17,864 bases of DNA from the NCBI GenBank assembly GCA_046048295.1, contig JBJOGJ010000057.1:1-17864 (forward strand). The letters are read 5' to 3'. Of the stretch, positions 13,560 through 17,864 are shown piece after piece (the first letter of the stretch is position 1; each line of letters begins with the position of its first letter). The position numbers and the translations under genes are program-made. The notes beneath the pieces are model-generated. The model searched no databases. It was not told the origin of the DNA and worked only from the letters and a program-made list of their open reading frames with translations. This stretch comes from CBDCWA01 sp046048295 (GTDB lineage Bacteria > Pseudomonadota > Alphaproteobacteria > Rhizobiales > Hyphomicrobiaceae).

Positions 13560-13584
13560 AACAAACGTACTTCGCGACGGTTCC
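13560..13584 (-). promoter_or_regulatory. Near-consensus EcfG (general stress sigma) promoter
   Basis: On the minus strand GGAAC (13580-13584) is followed after 16 nt by TGTT (13560-13563). The alphaproteobacterial EcfG/SigT consensus is GGAAC-N16/17-CGTT, so eight of nine bases match. The site lies in the 69-nt gap upstream of the DUF3775 gene, with the -10 element 36 nt before its ATG. Confidence 0.35.
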
Positions 13585-13592
13585 GGCCCCGC

Positions 13593-14054
13593 TCATCGGA
13601 TGTCCGCTGCCGCGACAAGATCTGCAAGGCGCTGACTGAGCTCATGTGTAGGTACCTTCGTAATATCCAGTGGAAACGAACCGGCCACCCGATCCGCGAC
13701 CTGCGCCGACAACTCCGCCCTGAGATCACCGAGGAAGGCCGGCGAAGCGACGATCACCAGCCGCTCGAAACCATCCGCGCGCAACTGTCGTGCAAGCGTC
13801 CCCGCCATCGTCCGGGCTGCCTGCCGCTTCAACTCGCGGTGCGCGTCACTCGGCGCTTCCATGGCGTGCCGGCCCGGCCCGACGGAATCGTGCGTGCGCC
13901 CGGGACGGTCGGTGACGATATCGTGCGAGCGGGGCAGATCCGTCTCCGTCGCCAGATCCCCACGCTCGACGAATGCTGCTCCAGGCTTCTCACGCTCGAA
14001 GAAGCGCGCCCGCCCGGCGTCAGCGACGAGTACCATAAGCCTTGCGTTGCTCAT
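13593..14054 (-). CDS. Host-attachment-family protein (PF10116)
   Basis: This 153-residue protein matches the family named 'protein required for attachment to host cells', first linked to attachment in Agrobacterium. It has the N-terminal strand ARLMVLVADAGRARFFE (4-20), the motif DRPGRTHDS (49-57) followed by GPGRHAME (59-66), and a C-terminal alpha/beta half with RLVIVASPAFLGDLRAEL (98-115). No signal peptide or membrane segment is present, so a direct surface adhesin role is unlikely. The fold has been related to the eRF1-like (baeRF) superfamily, which suggests a ribosome- or RNA-linked role; that is inference from family knowledge. GGGAG lies 3 nt before the ATG. It is divergent from the kinase-fusion gene and followed by the DUF3775 gene. 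Confidence 0.88.
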   Translation of the reverse strand: MSNARLMVLVADAGRARFFEREKPGAAFVERGDLATETDLPRSHDIVTDRPGRTHDSVGPGRHAMEAPSDAHRELKRQAARTMAGTLARQLRADGFERLVIVASPAFLGDLRAELSAQVADRVAGSFPLDITKVPTHELSQRLADLVAAADIR

Positions 14055-14180
14055 GTTGAGCTCCCTGCAAAGAACTGCAACTGGAAACAGACTAGAGGCG
14101 AGTCGCGTTGAGAGGCTTGACCGCGATCAATTCCCCTGCCAGCCGTGCTGCAAGGGTCGCGGCAACCTCCGGGGAGAAAC

Positions 14181-15734
14181 ATGTCTGAGCAGAACGAGGT
14201 CCTGGCGTTCCTGGAATCGCCCGCAAGCTACGATCCGCCACCCGATCGCGTCGAACGCATCGAGACGCATGGCGCATTCGTATTCCTGGCCGGCGAAACC
14301 GCGATCAAGATCAAGCGCGCTGTGGCTTTCGACTACATGGACTTCTCGACCCGTGAACTGCGCGAAAAGGCAATCCGCCGGGAATTCGAGCTGAATGCAC
14401 CGCACGCGCCCGAACTCTACCTCGGCCTCGCATCGATCACGCGAAACCCTGCAGGCGGCCTGCAGTTCAACCACGATGGCGAAACAGTCGAGCTTGCCCT
14501 CCGCATGCATCGTTTCGAGCAGTCCGCTCTGCTGAGCGCAATGGCCGATGAGGGAAAACTCGACCTGGACGTCGCGCGATCCATTGCCGATGCTGTCTTC
14601 ACCTACCATGAAGCATCGGACCGGCACCCAGGCTCGGATGCCGCCGGCTCCGTGCGCAGGATCATTGAGGAACTCGAACCGGCGTTCGCCACCCAGCGCT
14701 GCGACGAGCGGCAAGAACGGCCAGACGAACTCTTCGCGGCACTCCGGGCGCATCTCGTACGCACGACCCCGATCCTGCAAAGCCGAGCGGCAGTAGGCGA
14801 TGTCCGCCGCTGCCATGGCGACCTGCACCTCAGGAATATCGTGATGCTCGAGGGCCGGCCCGTGCTCTTCGATGCCCTCGAGTTCAGTGAGGAACTCGCC
14901 ACCATCGACGTGCTGTACGATCTGGCGTTCCTGCTGATGGACCTCGACGTCGCCGGGCAGCGCGCCGAGGCGAACGCGGTACTGAACCGCTATCTCTGGC
15001 GCCGCAACAGCGAGCGCGACCTCGAGTCACTGACACTGCTCCCGATGTTCCTCGCACTACGCGCAGGCATCCGGGCCATGGTGGCGATGCAGCGTGCAGC
15101 CCAACAGCAGGCAGATCGCCCAGGCGTTCCATCGGAAGTCGGGCGTTACCTCGCCAAGGCATTGACCTATGTAAAGCCAACCCCTCCGAGCCTCATGGCC
15201 ATCGGTGGCTTCTCCGGCACCGGCAAGACGACCCTCGCACGTGCGCTCGCACCGGAATTCGGCGCCTGTCCCGGAGCGCTGCTCATCCGCAGCGACCTCG
15301 AGCGAAAGGCGATGATGGGCGTCGAAGAGACCGAGCGCCTGCCGCCGGAGAGCTATACCAGGCAGTCCAGCGACGCGGTCTACGCGCGCGTCTTCGCGAA
15401 GGCGGCGAAGGCGCTTGCAGCCGGCCACTCCGTCGTCACCGATGCGGTCTTCTCAAAGCCGGAAGAGAGGGAGGCCGTGGAAAAAATTGCACACGACGCA
15501 GGCGTGCCGTTCGCAGGCCTTTGGCTCACCGCAGACAGGGATACACTGGTCGAACGGGTATCCGCCCGCGTCGGCGATGCCTCGGACGCGACGGCGGAGA
15601 TCGTCGAAAGCCAGCTGGCGGGCGGCGCCGGCACGATCGGCTGGGAGAAGGTCGCGGCCGACGACGGACAGCACCTGACACGCACCCGCGCGCGCAGAGC
15701 CCTGGCCGATCTCGGTTTCAAGCTTCTGGTTTGA
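14181..15734 (+). CDS. Fused APH-like phosphotransferase and P-loop kinase protein
   Basis: This 517-residue cytosolic protein joins two kinase-like domains. The N-terminal half (about 20-330) is aminoglycoside-phosphotransferase-like: K43 in AIKIKR, the catalytic loop HGDLHLRN (212-219), and D231 in FDALEF as the metal ligand. The C-terminal half (about 337-517) is a P-loop kinase with Walker A GGFSGTGKT (342-350), LLIRSDLERK (367-376) and VVTDAVFSKPEER (418-430), resembling zeta-toxin or gluconate-kinase-type AAA_33 proteins. Such fusions are widespread and usually annotated as bifunctional APH/ATP-binding proteins of unknown substrate; antibiotic resistance is not implied. I chose the ATG at 14181 with GGGGAG at 14171-14176; an earlier in-frame start at 14145 lacks a site. 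Its end overlaps the convergent acyl-CoA synthetase gene by 17 nt. Confidence 0.92.
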   Translation: MSEQNEVLAFLESPASYDPPPDRVERIETHGAFVFLAGETAIKIKRAVAFDYMDFSTRELREKAIRREFELNAPHAPELYLGLASITRNPAGGLQFNHDGETVELALRMHRFEQSALLSAMADEGKLDLDVARSIADAVFTYHEASDRHPGSDAAGSVRRIIEELEPAFATQRCDERQERPDELFAALRAHLVRTTPILQSRAAVGDVRRCHGDLHLRNIVMLEGRPVLFDALEFSEELATIDVLYDLAFLLMDLDVAGQRAEANAVLNRYLWRRNSERDLESLTLLPMFLALRAGIRAMVAMQRAAQQQADRPGVPSEVGRYLAKALTYVKPTPPSLMAIGGFSGTGKTTLARALAPEFGACPGALLIRSDLERKAMMGVEETERLPPESYTRQSSDAVYARVFAKAAKALAAGHSVVTDAVFSKPEEREAVEKIAHDAGVPFAGLWLTADRDTLVERVSARVGDASDATAEIVESQLAGGAGTIGWEKVAADDGQHLTRTRARRALADLGFKLLV

Positions 15735-17864
15735 GCACCACCAGTGCGTCCAGTGCCACGCCGCCGTTTTCTCTGAGCACGAACGGATTGATGTCGATGG
15801 ACTGGATCCGGTCTCCGGCGTCGATCATCAGGTTGGAAAGTCCGACGAGCGCACGAGCAGCAGCCCGCGCGTCGAGCTTTGCCCGGCCGCGATAGCCGTC
15901 GATGAGCTTGCCGGCCCTAGTCCTGGAGATCAGCGCCATGGCTGCCACCTCGTCGAGCGGCGCTCCGCCCGTCGCAACATCGCGGATGAGTTCGAGGTCG
16001 ACGCCGCCGGTGCCGAACAGGACGACAGGTCCCATCTCGGGATCCCGCGTCGCACCGACGACGAGTTCGAGGCCGCCGCGTACCATCTCCGAAACGAGGA
16101 TGCCGTCGAGTTTCACCGTGCTGTCGTAGGCGGCAACAGAGCTGTGGATCCGGTCGAACGCCTGACACAGTGCTCCCGCGTTCTCGATACCGACGACGAC
16201 GCCCCCCGCATCCGACTTGTGGGCGAGCATCGCGCTCAGGGCCTTGGCAACCACCGGATACCCGATCCGGTCGGCGGCCGCGACGGCTTCATCAACAGAC
16301 GTCGCGACGCTCTCCCGCGTGCCAGCAATGCCGTAGGCGGCGACGAGCTTCTTGGAGGCCGCCTCGTCGAGCGTACCGGCGCCGGCTGCCTTGTCGAGCA
16401 AGTCCAGCGCTGCCCGCCGCTCGGCCGTGATCGGCTGGCGCTCCGGCGGCACGGCGTTTGCTGCCTCGACGTGACGCACGACGTGCGCGACAGTCCGCAG
16501 TGCCTTGCCGCACTCCTGCAGGAAAGCAAGGTTGCGCACATCCTTGCGGAAGTTGCGGCCATAGTCGGTGATGCCATGTGAGATCATGCTGGTGTAGACG
16601 ATCGGCTTACCCGCCTTCTCGGCAAGCGCGTTGATCACCCGCATGCTCTCTTCCTTGCGCTCCGAGCCCTCGGCGCGGGGAATCTCCTCCTGCACAAAAA
16701 TGAGATCGATGCCGGGATCCTCGAGAAAGGCCTCGACCGTAATCTTGAGCACATTGGGGTTGGTGAGCGCGGCGAACCCCGCATCGAACGGATTGCCGAT
16801 CGAGGTGCCGACAGAGATTACGGTTTCGAGACGTTTGCGGGTTTCGGAACTGAGTGGATTGAATGTCAATCCCGCAGCCGCGGCGGCGTCGAGCAGCAGC
16901 CCGCGCATGCCGCCCGAGAGCGTGACGCCGGCAAGGTTGCCACCCTTTGGCAGCGGCGCATGGGCAAGGTATTCGGCGACCTCGACGACATCGTCGGTGG
17001 TATCGACACGGATGGCGCCGGCAGCCCCCGCGATGGCATCGAATGCCGCAGCGGAACCGGCGAGCGCACCGGTGTGGGCAACCGCGGCACTGCGCCCTTC
17101 ATCCGACGTGCCAAGCTTGAGGACGACGACCGCCTTGCCGGCAGCCCTGGCTTTGCGGCAGGCGGCGACGAAGTCCGCCGGATCGCCCCGCACCGATTCC
17201 AGATAGCAGATGACGACCTTGCAGCCGGCATCCTCGGCGAAGTAGCTGATATAGTCGGCTGTCGTAAGGCCGGCCTCGTTGCCGCTCGTGATGACGGCGT
17301 CGACTTCGAGTCCGCGATCCTCGAGCGAACGCTTGAAGGCCATCGCGATGCCGCCGGACTGGGCGATGATCGAGACCGGTCCGGGCCCCATCCGCATGTA
17401 CCGGTCATCGGTGCCGGTCATCATCGATGCACTGCCCGAGAGATTGCCGAGGCAGTTGGGCCCCGAAACCGCGAGGCCTGTTTCTTCGATCGCCGCCTTC
17501 AGGTCCCGCGCCAGGTCGACCGCACCCGCCTCCTCGAAGCCGGCGCTATAGACGGTTGCGCTGCGCGCGCCCGCCCGATGCGCCTCCCTGAGTGCCTCCG
17601 GCACGAAACGCGCGGGAATGAGCACGACGACGTGGTCCGGCGGCTCCGGCAATTCCTCATAGGAGCGGTAGCACCGGGTATCCCATACCGTGTCGCGGCC
17701 CGGGTTCATCGGATACACAGGATACGGGTAGTCGTAGCGATGAAGGTTTCGCCACGCACGCTCCGTCCACGTCCCTGGCTTGTCAGTGGCGCCCAGGATC
17801 ACGACATTCTTGGGAAAGAGAAGCGCACGCACCATCTCGACGCGCGATAGCGCCTGACGGTCGG
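15718..17864 (-). CDS. ADP-forming acetate/acyl-CoA synthetase, fused alpha-beta (5' end outside window)
   Basis: The enzyme interconverts an acyl-CoA, ADP and phosphate with the free acid, CoA and ATP through a phospho-histidine. Counting from the ATG at 17835, the CoA-binding Rossmann domain comes first (NVVILGATDKPG, 10-21; GPNCLG, 125-130), then the succinyl-CoA-ligase-like domains with IIAQSGGIA (156-164) and the phospho-acceptor H254 in AHTGALAGS. The ATP-grasp domain follows (about 470-705: VVAKALSAMLAHKSDAGGVVVG, then VLFGTGGVDLEL and DINPF). The frame stays open from 17835 to the window edge with family-like residues (QALSRVEMVRALLFP), and no Shine-Dalgarno precedes that ATG, so the true start is probably beyond 17864. 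The acyl substrate is unknown. Confidence 0.93.
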   Translation of the reverse strand, partial: DRQALSRVEMVRALLFPKNVVILGATDKPGTWTERAWRNLHRYDYPYPVYPMNPGRDTVWDTRCYRSYEELPEPPDHVVVLIPARFVPEALREAHRAGARSATVYSAGFEEAGAVDLARDLKAAIEETGLAVSGPNCLGNLSGSASMMTGTDDRYMRMGPGPVSIIAQSGGIAMAFKRSLEDRGLEVDAVITSGNEAGLTTADYISYFAEDAGCKVVICYLESVRGDPADFVAACRKARAAGKAVVVLKLGTSDEGRSAAVAHTGALAGSAAAFDAIAGAAGAIRVDTTDDVVEVAEYLAHAPLPKGGNLAGVTLSGGMRGLLLDAAAAAGLTFNPLSSETRKRLETVISVGTSIGNPFDAGFAALTNPNVLKITVEAFLEDPGIDLIFVQEEIPRAEGSERKEESMRVINALAEKAGKPIVYTSMISHGITDYGRNFRKDVRNLAFLQECGKALRTVAHVVRHVEAANAVPPERQPITAERRAALDLLDKAAGAGTLDEAASKKLVAAYGIAGTRESVATSVDEAVAAADRIGYPVVAKALSAMLAHKSDAGGVVVGIENAGALCQAFDRIHSSVAAYDSTVKLDGILVSEMVRGGLELVVGATRDPEMGPVVLFGTGGVDLELIRDVATGGAPLDEVAAMALISRTRAGKLIDGYRGRAKLDARAAARALVGLSNLMIDAGDRIQSIDINPFVLRENGGVALDALVVLKPEA

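Noticed and set aside
14116..14136. CTTGACC followed by TTCCCC as a heat-shock promoter for the kinase-fusion gene
   Set aside because: The spacer is only about 10 nt and the -10 lacks CCCCAT; not good enough to report.

Overview
The window is a high-GC chromosomal stretch, most probably from an alphaproteobacterium and most likely the Hyphomicrobiales (Rhizobiales). That placement rests on a membrane-anchored peptidoglycan-binding protein of a type I associate with that order, a SpeD with long terminal extensions, a DUF3775 protein and a 'host attachment' family protein. No ribosomal or other phylogenetic marker is present, so this is an inference. There are no tRNAs, rRNAs, insertion sequences, prophage genes or CRISPR arrays. 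Genes are closely packed and alternate strands, with several convergent pairs whose ends overlap or nearly touch (2269-2272, 6745/6751, 15718-15734).

Left part (1-6750): the end of a possible unrecognised minus-strand gene; a TauD/TfdA-type Fe(II)/2-oxoglutarate dioxygenase; a 418-nt spacer; a membrane-anchored peptidoglycan-binding-domain protein; a likely minus-strand pair of a short-chain dehydrogenase and pobA (4-hydroxybenzoate 3-monooxygenase); and, on the plus strand, a PLP-dependent trans-sulfuration-family enzyme and an orphan XdhC/CoxI-family molybdoenzyme maturation protein. These suggest catabolism of aromatic and sulfur- or carboxylate-containing compounds, but no complete pathway is present.

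Middle (6751-12473): an AbrB-family membrane protein, a 767-residue AsmA-family envelope protein, and the spermidine module. SpeD makes decarboxylated S-adenosylmethionine, and SpeE transfers its aminopropyl group to putrescine. A textbook intrinsic terminator separates speD from speE. speD is preceded by a 324-nt spacer with phased A/T tracts and a foldable leader that could hide its ribosome binding site.

Right part (12515-17864): a 171-residue protein of unknown function that looks like a nucleoside-deoxyribosyltransferase/TIR-like Rossmann protein, with a perfect 9-bp-arm inverted repeat abutting its start codon; a DUF3775 protein with a near-match to a general-stress (EcfG-type) promoter; a host-attachment-family protein; a fused aminoglycoside-phosphotransferase-like/P-loop kinase protein; and an ADP-forming acyl-CoA synthetase whose 5' end probably lies outside the window. 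The best candidates for something undescribed are the 171-residue protein with its abutting operator or hairpin and the speD leader; both are hypotheses from reading by eye.
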